From Saprospiraceae bacterium (GTDB lineage Bacteria; Bacteroidota; Bacteroidia; Chitinophagales; Saprospiraceae), in NCBI GenBank assembly GCA_016715965.1, contig JADJXG010000003.1, forward strand, positions 1-56,390: a stretch of 56,390 nucleotides of DNA, written 5' to 3'. Every line of letters begins with the position of its first letter. Position 1 is the first letter of the stretch. The translations under genes and the position numbers were made by a program. The notes beneath the pieces are model-generated. The model saw nothing but the letters and a program-made list of their open reading frames with translations. It was not told the DNA's origin and did not search any database. Shown here piece after piece: positions 46,280 to 52,643 of this stretch.

Positions 46280-46580
46280 ATTTTTTATACCACGCCCCAC
46301 TTTTAACAGGATATTTTCTGTACTCTACGTTTATCATACCGAACGGGGCTTCCTCGACTTTATGGACGATAGACTTGTTCTTTAGCTTCTGAGACACTTT
46401 AACTTGAATAAACTTAACCTCAAAATGATTGGGGTTGCTACATTTTGCAGGTCTTATGGCAATGACATCAGCATTACCCTTCGAACCTGCTGCACGTATG
46501 GAATACCAACCCTCTTTATAAAATTTATTTGCAAGCATTATTTCCCTATTACGACTACGTATGTAATTTTTATTTGGCAT
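46242..46580 (-). CDS. Hjc-like Holliday-junction resolvase / PD-(D/E)XK nuclease
   Basis: 112 residues. The start MPNKNYIRSR follows an AAGAGGAGA site by about 8-10 bases (an upstream in-frame ATG at 46607 is less likely). Pattern: RNREIMLANKFYKEGWYSIR with an early Glu, AAGSKGNADVIAIRP (Ser/Asp motif II), and FIQVKVS (motif III, Gln-x-Lys). This is the order in archaeal-type Hjc resolvases. In phages such enzymes resolve branched DNA before packaging. Overlaps both neighbours slightly. Confidence 0.72.
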   Translation of the reverse strand: MPNKNYIRSRNREIMLANKFYKEGWYSIRAAGSKGNADVIAIRPAKCSNPNHFEVKFIQVKVSQKLKNKSIVHKVEEAPFGMINVEYRKYPVKSGAWYKKYGKKSNRNKTKK

Positions 46581-46875
46581 TGGGGCGTTTCTCCTCTTTA
46601 CCAACACTTACACTAGTCTTGGGAGACTTTACTTTATAAATCATACCGTTTCTGAAAGCCATACTCCAATTAATAAAATACTTATCGTGTTCCAATCCTA
46701 CACGACCTTCTATTCTTCTTTGAGCAGCTTGCACTTGTTGTTCCCAATGATTGAGTTCGTATTGTTTTTCACGAACCATACGGGAATGAAAAGTCAATTC
46801 AGCCAATTCTTCTTCGGTTAGCTTAATTTCTTCTCCACTTGGTTTAGATAATTTTGCTCCTTTGGGTATTTTCAT
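46570..46875 (-). CDS. 101-residue protein with central coiled coil
   Basis: Pattern MKIPKGAKLSKPSGEEIKLTEEELAEL; the body (SRMVREKQYELNHWEQQVQAAQRR) is a charged amphipathic helix. C-terminus basic (KVKSPKTSVSVGKEEKRP). Starts with ATGA overlap. No recognised family. Confidence 0.6.
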   Translation of the reverse strand: MKIPKGAKLSKPSGEEIKLTEEELAELTFHSRMVREKQYELNHWEQQVQAAQRRIEGRVGLEHDKYFINWSMAFRNGMIYKVKSPKTSVSVGKEEKRPNAK

Positions 46876-47093
46876 TTAAGTAAGAATCCTCCTTCTATAA
46901 GCACTCTTCTAACATCACTTTCACGCTCTGAGCTGACTTCGATAACCTTACCTTCATATTTTTTCCCAGCTACATGAGCATATAATGTCCTACCATCTGC
47001 GCTGTGTATTTCAACAGTCCTTGGTGCTTCTTTTACTTTAACTTCTTCCTTCTTGATTTCTGTCTTTTTTGTTGTCTTTTTTTTAGCTGCCAT
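46872..47093 (-). CDS. Lysine-rich 73-residue protein
   Basis: Starts MAAKKKTTKKTEIKKEE after a GAGGTGA site seven bases upstream. Lys-rich N-terminus, then a small beta domain (TVEIHSADGRTLYAHVAGKKYEG) and a Glu-rich end. Histone-like or DNA-coating proteins have this shape, but so do head-tail proteins. Function unknown. Confidence 0.6.
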   Translation of the reverse strand: MAAKKKTTKKTEIKKEEVKVKEAPRTVEIHSADGRTLYAHVAGKKYEGKVIEVSSERESDVRRVLIEGGFLLK

Positions 47094-47103
47094 ACTACTC
47101 ACC

Positions 47104-47373
47104 TCATTCCACAAATTCAGTCTTCTTTAAAAATTCTTCCTGGTCTTTGTCTACATCTCCAGCAGAAATTTGTCCATCTTGCACAAACTTATCAGGTGTC
47201 CAATGAGTCTTTCGAAAAGCTTTGGCTTGGGGATTATTTGGAACCCCGTTTGCTTCCTCTTCATTTTGATTATCATATTTTTCGGCAGGTACAAACTGCG
47301 CTCTTTTAGGAAGAGAACCAGATCGACCCTTTTGGGCTTGAATTGTTGTTCCTGCGATATCTGTTAAATCCAT
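47104..47373 (-). CDS. 89-residue hydrophilic protein
   Basis: Gln/Asn/Glu-rich, disordered-looking. MDLTDIAGTTIQAQKGRSG start, C-terminal FVQDGQISAGDVDKDQEEF. Overlapped by one base of spacing with the upstream small membrane gene (TAATATG). No family recognised. Confidence 0.55.
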   Translation of the reverse strand: MDLTDIAGTTIQAQKGRSGSLPKRAQFVPAEKYDNQNEEEANGVPNNPQAKAFRKTHWTPDKFVQDGQISAGDVDKDQEEFLKKTEFVE

Positions 47374-47374
47374 A

Positions 47375-47491
47375 TTATTTTGATACTACTTCAGGGAAAT
47401 CCCTGCCAATAATTTTATACACTAAATGCAGTACGATCAAATAAAATAATACTGGAAGGAAAAATATTATTTTCAAGAAACGTCTCAGCAT
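47375..47491 (-). CDS. 38-residue single-pass membrane protein
   Basis: Starts MLRRFLKIIFFLPVLFYL: a basic start followed by a hydrophobic helix, then a short tail IIGRDFPEVVSK. The stop TAA is one base before the next ATG (TAATATG). Its promoter lies six bases before the ATG, so the message is predicted to start at the codon itself. Conserved intact in both copies. Could be a holin-like or membrane-tethered peptide. Confidence 0.55.
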   Translation of the reverse strand: MLRRFLKIIFFLPVLFYLIVLHLVYKIIGRDFPEVVSK

Positions 47492-47497
47492 GTATAT

Positions 47498-47526
47498 ACG
47501 TTACCTTGCTGTCAATTAAGTGTCAA
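47498..47526 (-). promoter_or_regulatory. Leftward promoter, leaderless geometry
   Basis: On the minus strand: TTGACA (47526-47521), 17-base spacer, TAACGT (47503-47498), six bases, ATG (47491). A second TTGACA lies 14 bases further down. Also present at 5721-5749. Confidence 0.55.
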
Positions 47527-47795
47527 GCAGGAATCTTATCAATAATTGAGTCTTTGTTTACAGAACCCCAATTGTCTCGGATAACCTTGGCTAACGCTGC
47601 AATAAATCCAGCGACAAAAGCTGCCAATATAGCAAAACTGTATTCTTGGATATTTTCCAAATCGGGTTTCAAAACTACGCTAACAGCTACTACTGCTCCT
47701 GCTCCACCTGCTACTGCAGTACGCAGAAATCTCCAGGCTATTATTTTCCATTGCGGATAGTTATTAGCATCTTTCATTTGTACTTCATCTGCCAT
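47523..47795 (-). CDS. Holin-like protein, two membrane helices
   Basis: 90 residues. Start after GGGGGGTGA six bases upstream. Two hydrophobic helices (about 29-43 AVAGGAGAVVAVSVVL and 52-70 FAILAAFVAGFIAAL) joined by a short turn, charged ends. This is a class II holin shape. It follows the amidase and the coiled-coil gene, an arrangement usual for lysis blocks. Overlaps the coiled-coil gene by 22 bases. The stop TGA overlaps the leftward promoter of the next gene. Confidence 0.7.
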   Translation of the reverse strand: MADEVQMKDANNYPQWKIIAWRFLRTAVAGGAGAVVAVSVVLKPDLENIQEYSFAILAAFVAGFIAALAKVIRDNWGSVNKDSIIDKIPA

Positions 47796-48175
47796 ATTAC
47801 TTCACCCCCCTTGCGCCAATTTTTAAGACTGTTAAGATGATCTCTAATTAAATCTATTATATTGGTTTTTACAGCCTTAGTTCTGATAACTTTTTTCTCA
47901 ACCCATTGATCTATTTTGTCTTCCAAAGGTTTTACAGCTCGTTCGACAGCACCCACAACTGCATCATTCGTTTTTTGTTGTAGTTTAGCAATGCTTTTTC
48001 TAGTTTCATCTTCTGATTGTTCTAAATTTTTAAGACGTAAATTTATATCAGAGAAATCTTTTCTGTCATCAGCCATATCTTTATCAATCCTATTTACGTC
48101 TGCACTAACACTATCTACCCGTTTGTCTATGCGTTCGATTGCTTTTAATAAGTTTTTGTATTGGCTATCTTCCAT
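47774..48175 (-). CDS. Coiled-coil lysis-associated protein
   Basis: 133 residues from the ATG of MEDSQYK; the ATG is four bases after the amidase stop. Long heptad pattern (KAIERIDKRVDSVSADVNRI, LRLKNLEQSEDETRK) then a basic helix. It resembles XhlA/BhlA-type partners of holins without their membrane anchor; the C-terminus is not clearly hydrophobic. Part of the lysis block. Confidence 0.62.
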   Translation of the reverse strand: MEDSQYKNLLKAIERIDKRVDSVSADVNRIDKDMADDRKDFSDINLRLKNLEQSEDETRKSIAKLQQKTNDAVVGAVERAVKPLEDKIDQWVEKKVIRTKAVKTNIIDLIRDHLNSLKNWRKGGEVIWQMKYK

Positions 48176-48179
48176 GAAG

Positions 48180-48908
48180 TTAGTTTCCAGCAAGCTTTTG
48201 TAAAATATTAGAAGCCATTACAACACCTCTTTCAAGAGTTGTAACTCTTGTTTCAAGATTCTTAATTTGTTCGCTTAACTCGCCATTTTGTTTTTTCAAT
48301 TCTTCACATGGATCAAATGGTGGTATTGGTGGTTCTTGATTGTAGGGTATTCCAAAAGCCTTACAGACTCCCCGTACAATTCCTTCTACCACCCTTGGTC
48401 TATTAAAATGTAATAAGGAATGGTCATCAGGAACGTGCATACCAACACCGCACTCAATAATGTTGCATGGAGTTTTGGCAGTTAAATACTTCCACATATA
48501 ATAATATTTAGTGTTAGCGTTTCTCCTTTCGGATCGATTAACTACATCAGTCGTTTTAAAATATTCTTCTTCTATGTCCTTGCAAATGCGTTGAGATTCT
48601 TGTGTAGCTTTGTCTACTTGAGGATCTGGAAAATCAACAAACCCTCCGCCCCTGCCGTAAATGTCAGCATCATAATGTATAGAAAGAAACAAATCGAAAT
48701 CTTGTGAAGTTATATTGTGGTCATCATTGGCATTGGCATCAGTTGTATATACATCAAAACCCCTTCTGCGAAGTTCTCCTGCGACTTGATCTCTAATATC
48801 TACATTGAAGCTCATTTCATTGGGCGCACCTGTAGAACGTCTTAGTGCAACAATGGAATTATACTGGCAGTTCTGATGTCCAGCTTGTAGGCAGATTTTA
48901 GCTATCAT
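48180..48908 (-). CDS. N-acetylmuramoyl-L-alanine amidase (endolysin)
   Basis: 242 residues, Amidase_3 type, zinc enzyme that cleaves the amide between muramic acid and the stem peptide. Ligands visible: His11 (QAGHQN), Glu31 (APNEMS), His78 (LFLSIHYDA); catalytic Glu about 149 in IIECGVGMHVPDD. Residues ~190-242 form a coiled-coil tail (EELKKQNGELSEQI, NLETRVTTLE) instead of a classic cell-wall-binding domain. No signal peptide, so a holin is needed. A promoter with leaderless-like geometry lies nine bases before the ATG. Confidence 0.88.
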   Translation of the reverse strand: MIAKICLQAGHQNCQYNSIVALRRSTGAPNEMSFNVDIRDQVAGELRRRGFDVYTTDANANDDHNITSQDFDLFLSIHYDADIYGRGGGFVDFPDPQVDKATQESQRICKDIEEEYFKTTDVVNRSERRNANTKYYYMWKYLTAKTPCNIIECGVGMHVPDDHSLLHFNRPRVVEGIVRGVCKAFGIPYNQEPPIPPFDPCEELKKQNGELSEQIKNLETRVTTLERGVVMASNILQKLAGN

Positions 48909-48917
48909 GCTTTTAAG

Positions 48918-48947
48918 AGTTTACACTCTTCTTCTTATCGGTGTCAA
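48918..48947 (-). promoter_or_regulatory. Leftward promoter and hairpin before the amidase
   Basis: TTGACA (48947-48942), 18-base spacer, TAAACT (48923-48918), nine bases, ATG (48908). The sequence AAGAGTGTAAACTCTT across the -10 box forms a 6-bp stem, which could be an operator or a leader hairpin. Also at 7139-7168. Confidence 0.5.
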
Positions 48948-48948
48948 C

Positions 48949-49122
48949 CTATCTACGTTTAAATGTTGCACCTATGGCAAGTGGTACAGTAATGAAAAAT
49001 ACTAATACTGTCCATGTTCCAGTAAACCAATAATAAAAAGCCAAAGCATTAATAAACCCTACAAACATTATTGTATATATCCTACATAAAAATATAAATC
49101 CATTTAGTATTTTATTTCTCAT
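48949..49122 (-). CDS. 57-residue membrane protein, possible holin or antiholin
   Basis: Starts MRNKILNGFIFLCRIYTIMF and has two hydrophobic stretches (about 8-30 and 36-53) ending in a basic GATFKRR. The ATG lies inside the last codons of the upstream gene (overlap 11 bases). Directly before the amidase, so a holin or antiholin role is plausible. It is too short for common gene finders. The first copy is frame-broken by one T. Confidence 0.5.
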   Translation of the reverse strand: MRNKILNGFIFLCRIYTIMFVGFINALAFYYWFTGTWTVLVFFITVPLAIGATFKRR

Positions 49123-49330
49123 TTTCGATTAACTCTGTTATCTTTACGCTGTTTATGTCTTTAACAAAGATAGCTAATACCTTAGCTCTTCCAAATAATT
49201 CTCGTAATTGTATGTTAAGCTCTACTAAACTCTTTTGATCTCCAGCATCTTCTTTATCAAATATTAAAAGATATCTTCCCTTCGGATTGATCTTTAAAAT
49301 TTTAGCTGGATGTAATTTAATATCAGACAT
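49112..49330 (-). CDS. 72-residue protein at the head of the lysis unit
   Basis: MSDIKLHPAKILKINPKGRY start; alternating strands and a helix. It matches the start of small alpha/beta domains; no motif I can name. Promoter 20 bases upstream. In both copies the first 60 residues are identical. Confidence 0.6.
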   Translation of the reverse strand: MSDIKLHPAKILKINPKGRYLLIFDKEDAGDQKSLVELNIQLRELFGRAKVLAIFVKDINSVKITELIENEK

Positions 49331-49347
49331 AACTCAGTAATGAACAT

Positions 49348-49376
49348 AGAATACTATATGTGTAGGTATGTGTCAA
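49348..49376 (-). promoter_or_regulatory. Leftward promoter of the lysis unit
   Basis: TTGACA (49376-49371), exact 17-base spacer, TATTCT (49353-49348), start codon 17 bases further at 49330; no ribosome site in that short leader. Also at 7567-7595. Confidence 0.65.
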
Positions 49377-49389
49377 GTATCAAATAAAG

Positions 49390-49423
49390 TTGGGGCTAGT
49401 GCCTGCCCAACAACTAGCCCCGA
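49390..49423 (-). terminator. Strong hairpin between the leftward early and lysis units
   Basis: GGGGCTAGT (49392-49400) pairs with ACTAGCCCC (49413-49421), a 9-bp GC-rich stem. On the minus strand it is followed by AACTTTATTT, a terminator-like tail. It lies just upstream of the lysis promoter and would stop early leftward transcripts. Also near 7612-7645. Confidence 0.55.
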
Positions 49424-49534
49424 ACTACTGAGACTCTAACACATAGAAGTGCTGGAGCAATTATATTTTGACCTATTAAGATCTTCTTGTCAATTGAAAA
49501 ACAATCATTTAAAGTAATAGCCTCTATAACAGAA

Positions 49535-49572
49535 ATATCCCCTTGACACCGAGGTGTGTTTGGGGATATTCT
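49535..49572 (+). promoter_or_regulatory. Rightward promoter inside a nested inverted repeat
   Basis: Promoter: TTGACA (49543-49548), 18-base spacer, TATTCT (49567-49572), ATG 12 bases further (49585). Palindrome: ATATCCCC (49535-49542) with GGGGATAT (49562-49569) and, inside, ACACC (49546-49550) with GGTGT (49553-49557). The dyad covers the -35 box and touches the -10 box, so it looks like an operator, or a hairpin for transcripts entering from upstream. Also at 7754-7791. Confidence 0.6.
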
Positions 49573-49584
49573 GATTCGAGAATT

Positions 49585-49863
49585 ATGAACAATACATTCT
49601 ACAACACAACTACTTCAAAAAGCAAATCCAATTGTTTACAGGGGACTGGAGCGGGCACGCTGTTCACCCCCTTCTAATAGAGTGAACGGAGCAAGACCTT
49701 TTCTCGGAAACAACACTCAGGGAATATGGTTTATAACTGAACCAAAGTCGGTATTACGGTGACACTCACTGGCAAAGAGAAACCTGTTTACATAAATCAG
49801 TTACTAGTCGAAAATAAGAATACTTACTTCCCTGGAGTAAGAGCCTTTCTGTTACAAGCCTAG
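49585..49863 (+). CDS. 93-residue protein, reconstructable from the two copies
   Basis: Neither copy has an open frame, but a composite does: seven C in the run at the first copy (7887 region), three G from the second (49730 region) and four A from the first (7970 region). The result is a 93-residue protein beginning MNNTFYNTTTSKSKSNCLQG and ending VRAFLLQA, with beta-rich content such as GITVTLTGKEKPVYI. Starts at the ATG 12 bases after TATTCT; the first copy has ATA there. Function unknown. A genuinely decayed gene is the alternative. Confidence 0.5.
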
Positions 49864-49887
49864 GGAATGTTAGTAGAGAAAAAGAAT

Positions 49888-50145
49888 ATGGCAATAAATC
49901 AAAATAGTATAGATTACAGTAAGCTGACAACACAGCAAGCCTTGAGGACTCTAAAGACCAAAGAAGAAATTGCAGAATATTTCAAGTATAGATTTGGTGA
50001 GATTAAAGCAGAGAGAAAGACATTGGAATGGGATTTAGAACATCAATGGGAAGAGAAACAGAAAGCTAAGACAGAAAAATCCGAAGACGAAAAACGAGCT
50101 GATGAAGCTTTTGAAGCCATAAAAGATATATTTAAAGATATATAA
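49888..50145 (+). CDS. 85-residue charged coiled-coil protein
   Basis: Starts MAINQNSIDYSKLT; a longer start at 49867 exists only if the A-run is as in this copy. It continues with LRTLKTKEEIAEYFK and a highly charged helix (EIKAERKTLEWDLEHQWEEK). No domain recognised. One of two plus-strand genes inside the leftward half; its promoter is shared with the gene upstream, 24 bases away. Confidence 0.72.
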   Translation: MAINQNSIDYSKLTTQQALRTLKTKEEIAEYFKYRFGEIKAERKTLEWDLEHQWEEKQKAKTEKSEDEKRADEAFEAIKDIFKDI

Positions 50146-50146
50146 G

Positions 50147-50179
50147 CACAAGTTCACCTGTCTTGTGTTGACCCTTTTT
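50147..50179 (+). terminator. Possible terminator after the plus-strand island
   Basis: CACAAG (50147-50152) and CTTGTG (50162-50167) form a 6-bp stem with a 9-base loop, followed by TTGACCCTTTTT. It starts one base after the stop codon. The first copy has T for the first C, which still pairs with G. Confidence 0.4.
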
Positions 50180-50208
50180 GATAATAGCACAAAACGGGCA
50201 GGTTTTGT

Positions 50209-50298
50209 TTACCAGTACATCCTAACCTCGTGTATAAACTTTGGTAGCCAATACACAAGAGTTACAAATGCCACGCTGGCAAATAGTAATTTTTTCAT
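50209..50298 (-). CDS. 29-residue membrane or secreted peptide
   Basis: MKKLLFASVAFVTLVYWLPK followed by FIHEVRMYW. A signal-anchor shape. Supported by a strong AAGGGGGTGA site eight bases before ATG, by ATGA overlap with the upstream gene, and by identity in both copies. Last gene of the early leftward unit. Confidence 0.55.
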   Translation of the reverse strand: MKKLLFASVAFVTLVYWLPKFIHEVRMYW

Positions 50299-50489
50299 TT
50301 TTCTTTCACCCCCTTCTCGTTTTCTCTAACCCAAACCCTGAGTGCTAAGATTGATCCAACCACATACATACCTATTCCAGCCACGCCATACAAAGAGTCA
50401 GCCAGAGCCACGTTGGTAGCCTCAATCATAGTGGCAATTATACCAATCACCACCACAGCCATAAAGATTTGTGCAAGTGTTTTATCCAT
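50295..50489 (-). CDS. 64-residue two-helix membrane protein
   Basis: MDKTLAQIFMAVVVIGIIAT and a second helix around 35-52 (YGVAGIGMYVVGSILALRV), then charged KGVKEK end. Start after AAGGTGAT six bases upstream. Holin-like topology; may be an antiholin or a separate membrane protein. A five-codon reading frame (MKEGD) overlaps its ribosome site, at 50508-50491. Confidence 0.62.
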   Translation of the reverse strand: MDKTLAQIFMAVVVIGIIATMIEATNVALADSLYGVAGIGMYVVGSILALRVWVRENEKGVKEK

Positions 50490-50519
50490 ACTTAATCACC
50501 TTCTTTCATATTCTCCTCT

Positions 50520-50690
50520 TTATTTGTCATTTTGTTTTGGTGGTATGTGACCCGTCTTTTCCCCACCTTCTTTCCCCAGTTTCTTAACTGAAAACATCAT
50601 GCCATTCCAGTAACATAAGATTGCACCATGCATATCAGCCTTGAAAAACAAATCGTCTAGTGTCTTGATTTCGCCTTTTGGGTTTTTCAT
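50520..50690 (-). CDS. 56-residue protein
   Basis: MKNPKGEIKTLDDLFFKADM start, then AILCYWNGMMFSVKKLGKE and a charged Pro/Gln end. No family recognised. It lies between the methyltransferase (stop at 50718) and the membrane protein, fills an otherwise empty gap and stays open in both copies. Confidence 0.55.
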   Translation of the reverse strand: MKNPKGEIKTLDDLFFKADMHGAILCYWNGMMFSVKKLGKEGGEKTGHIPPKQNDK

Positions 50691-50717
50691 ATCTGTATAA
50701 GTGTTTATTTGGCTGAT

Positions 50718-51992
50718 TTAAATTAACACTTGCTGTGCCAGTCTTGCCTCTGCTATCTTTACATATTCTTCGTCTAGCTCTATGCCTATGAAATTATATC
50801 CGTTCATTTTACAGGCTATTCCTGTAGTGCCACTTCCCATAAAAGGATCAAGGACTGTTCCGCCCTTAGGCGTTACCATTTTGATTAGATATTCCATAAG
50901 GGCAAGAGGCTTAACTGTTGGATGGTTGTTTTTGTTTGGTAATCTATTTTCAGGATTTCTATTATTCTCTATCAAACCCTTTTCACTGTGAAACCCTCCA
51001 TAGTCAATTCTATCCTTGTCCTCCATATCCTCACACCCCTTATTCCTCTCACTCTTACTTGCCTTTGCTGTATAGATTATTGATTTGAAGAAACGAGAGG
51101 CGTTGCCCGAATCTCCAAAACCACAACCATCATTATTTTTCTCTGTTCCATATTTACCATAGACTTTATTATTCAACACGCCTACATTTCCACCTTTTGA
51201 AACTCCCGTCTCAGGAAAACACTCTCTTACTTCTTCGCTGTTGTCGTGGATTAGGTTGGCAGGGAAGCGACCCAAATTATTTGCTGGTGTTGCTGTGCCT
51301 TTTGCTTTACCTTCTCCAACATCAAAATTTACTCCATTATTATTTATGCTTGCCTTTGCATCTAACATTTCCTTATCTTCTTGCGACATTCCCACCCTAC
51401 TCTCATCTATATTTATTCCACCTGTTCCCCACTTTAATACGTTCTCGGCTACCGTCTTTTCTGACAAAGGTTTTCGTGCCATACAAATAGGTTCGTGTGC
51501 TGGTTTAAGAGCAGTTCCCCAGCCTTCCCATTCGGAAGTACCCTTATCTTTGTCTGGTCTTGGTGGAGATTGCCATCCTGTTGATGTTTCTCCTTTAGTC
51601 AAATTGTATGGTCGGTTCGCAGGATTTTTAGAAACAAATTCCCTCTCATTCCCCTGCAACTTATCTACTGCCTTACCTATATTCAAACTTTTCGGGAAGC
51701 CCGACCCATACACCCATTCAATCATATCTCTTATCTCAAATCCTGCATCTTCAATAGCTACTGTCATTCTGTGGTAAGTTCTTGTACCACCAAAAGATAA
51801 TAAGTATCCACCAGGCTTTAGCACCCTAAGGCACTCTTTCCACATCTCAACATTGTAAGCAATACCTGTGTTGTCCCACTTCTTACCCATAAAACCAAGC
51901 TCGTAGGGTGGATCGGTTACAACACTCTCTAGCGAGTTCTCATCTAGCGTTTTTAATATATCTAAACAATCACCTTGAAAAATTGTATTCAT
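50718..51992 (-). CDS. DNA methyltransferase (N6-adenine or N4-cytosine, beta class)
   Basis: 424 residues. DPPY at 27-30 is the catalytic motif IV and DPFMGSGTTG at about 382-391 is motif I, an order (IV before I) of beta-class enzymes; VLKPGGYLLSFGGTRTYHRM (about 70-90) is motif V/VI. A ~250-residue insertion between the motifs holds the target recognition region with PNRPYN and GRFPANLIHD. No restriction enzyme is next to it, so it is an orphan methyltransferase, possibly protecting phage DNA from host restriction or acting in packaging or expression. Promoter-like boxes precede it (TTGTAC, 18 bases, TATATA near 52030-52000). Confidence 0.88.
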   Translation of the reverse strand: MNTIFQGDCLDILKTLDENSLESVVTDPPYELGFMGKKWDNTGIAYNVEMWKECLRVLKPGGYLLSFGGTRTYHRMTVAIEDAGFEIRDMIEWVYGSGFPKSLNIGKAVDKLQGNEREFVSKNPANRPYNLTKGETSTGWQSPPRPDKDKGTSEWEGWGTALKPAHEPICMARKPLSEKTVAENVLKWGTGGINIDESRVGMSQEDKEMLDAKASINNNGVNFDVGEGKAKGTATPANNLGRFPANLIHDNSEEVRECFPETGVSKGGNVGVLNNKVYGKYGTEKNNDGCGFGDSGNASRFFKSIIYTAKASKSERNKGCEDMEDKDRIDYGGFHSEKGLIENNRNPENRLPNKNNHPTVKPLALMEYLIKMVTPKGGTVLDPFMGSGTTGIACKMNGYNFIGIELDEEYVKIAEARLAQQVLI

Positions 51993-52000
51993 ACATTTAT

Positions 52001-52034
52001 ATCTATATAGAGATGTACGATAAACTCGTACAAC
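52001..52034 (-). promoter_or_regulatory. Possible promoter and inverted repeat before the methyltransferase
   Basis: On the minus strand: TTGTAC, 18 bases, TATATA, 11 bases to ATG. A 6-bp dyad GTACGA/TCGTAC overlaps the -35 box. The region is only 48 bases long. In the first copy at 10223-10256. Confidence 0.35.
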
Positions 52035-52040
52035 TGAAAT

Positions 52041-52283
52041 TTAAACAGTTGCTAAAACATCCTTTTTATGTACTAGCAAATATTTTTTGTTATTGTATGT
52101 TATGTCCTCACCAGACCAGCGTCTGAAAATTACTATGTCACCAGCTTTATATTTATCCCCTTGCACAACTTCACCTTGTTGATGCACATCGGTTTTTGTT
52201 TCTGGCAAATATATACCCGACTCAGTTTTTTCTTCTCTGTCCTCTACTTTAATTAGTATGTAATTTTCTGTTGGCTTTATCAT
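52041..52283 (-). CDS. groES: GroES-like co-chaperonin
   Basis: 80 residues, somewhat shorter than bacterial GroES (about 95). Pattern: MIKPTENYILIKVED, mobile-loop equivalent EKTESGIYLPET (the SGIYLP tripeptide contacts GroEL), GEVVQGDKYKAGDIVIFRR and the C-terminal KKYLLVHKKDVLATV. The roof hairpin is shortened. Acts by replacing host GroES on host GroEL, as T4 gp31 does, usually to fold the capsid protein. No GroEL gene seen, so it must use the host ring. Confidence 0.85.
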   Translation of the reverse strand: MIKPTENYILIKVEDREEKTESGIYLPETKTDVHQQGEVVQGDKYKAGDIVIFRRWSGEDITYNNKKYLLVHKKDVLATV

Positions 52284-52289
52284 GCTTTG

Positions 52290-52591
52290 TTATACATTAA
52301 GTTCTACATTTTCTTTTTTCTTTAAAATTTCAATCGGAAAATAGTATTGACTCTCTTGCCCCACCCTTTTTAAATTCCAATGCTTTTTGGCTTCCTCAAC
52401 TGTAACTGAATAAACAGTTCTTCTCTTTGGATCATATAGCATGATCTTTGTTAGTCCCTGTTCAGGTATCCACTTATCAACAACTGTCTTGTGTAGAGAT
52501 ATTTCTCTAGTCATCCAAAGAACAGCTTTGTTAAAATCTATCTTTTAAAATAGATGTCATTGTTAATTGTTTTACCTAAATTTACTTTCAT
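52290..52591 (-). pseudogene. 100-residue early protein, frame-broken here (intact at 10512-10814)
   Basis: One T is missing in the run near 52543, so only the last 74 residues (52290-52514) read in frame from a later ATG. The intact form is in the first copy. Likely a sequence error. Confidence 0.7.
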
Positions 52592-52610
52592 GTTAGTTAA
52601 GTCTCAAGCC

Positions 52611-52641
52611 TCGGAGGCTATGAAAGCCCCCGAAGTTTTTT
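52611..52641. promoter_or_regulatory. Hairpin between the ssDNA-binding protein and the 100-residue gene
   Basis: TCGGAGGCT (52611-52619) and AGCCCCCGA (52625-52633): 9 bp as RNA on the minus strand with one G-U wobble. On the plus strand a T-run follows (52636-52641), so it could also stop antisense transcription. On the minus strand no T-run follows. Also at 10833-10863. Confidence 0.45.
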
Positions 52642-52643
52642 AC

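Noticed and set aside
51197..51777. Plus-strand open frames of 97-178 codons opposite the DNA methyltransferase.
   Set aside because: They are antisense to a clear enzyme gene with two catalytic motifs.
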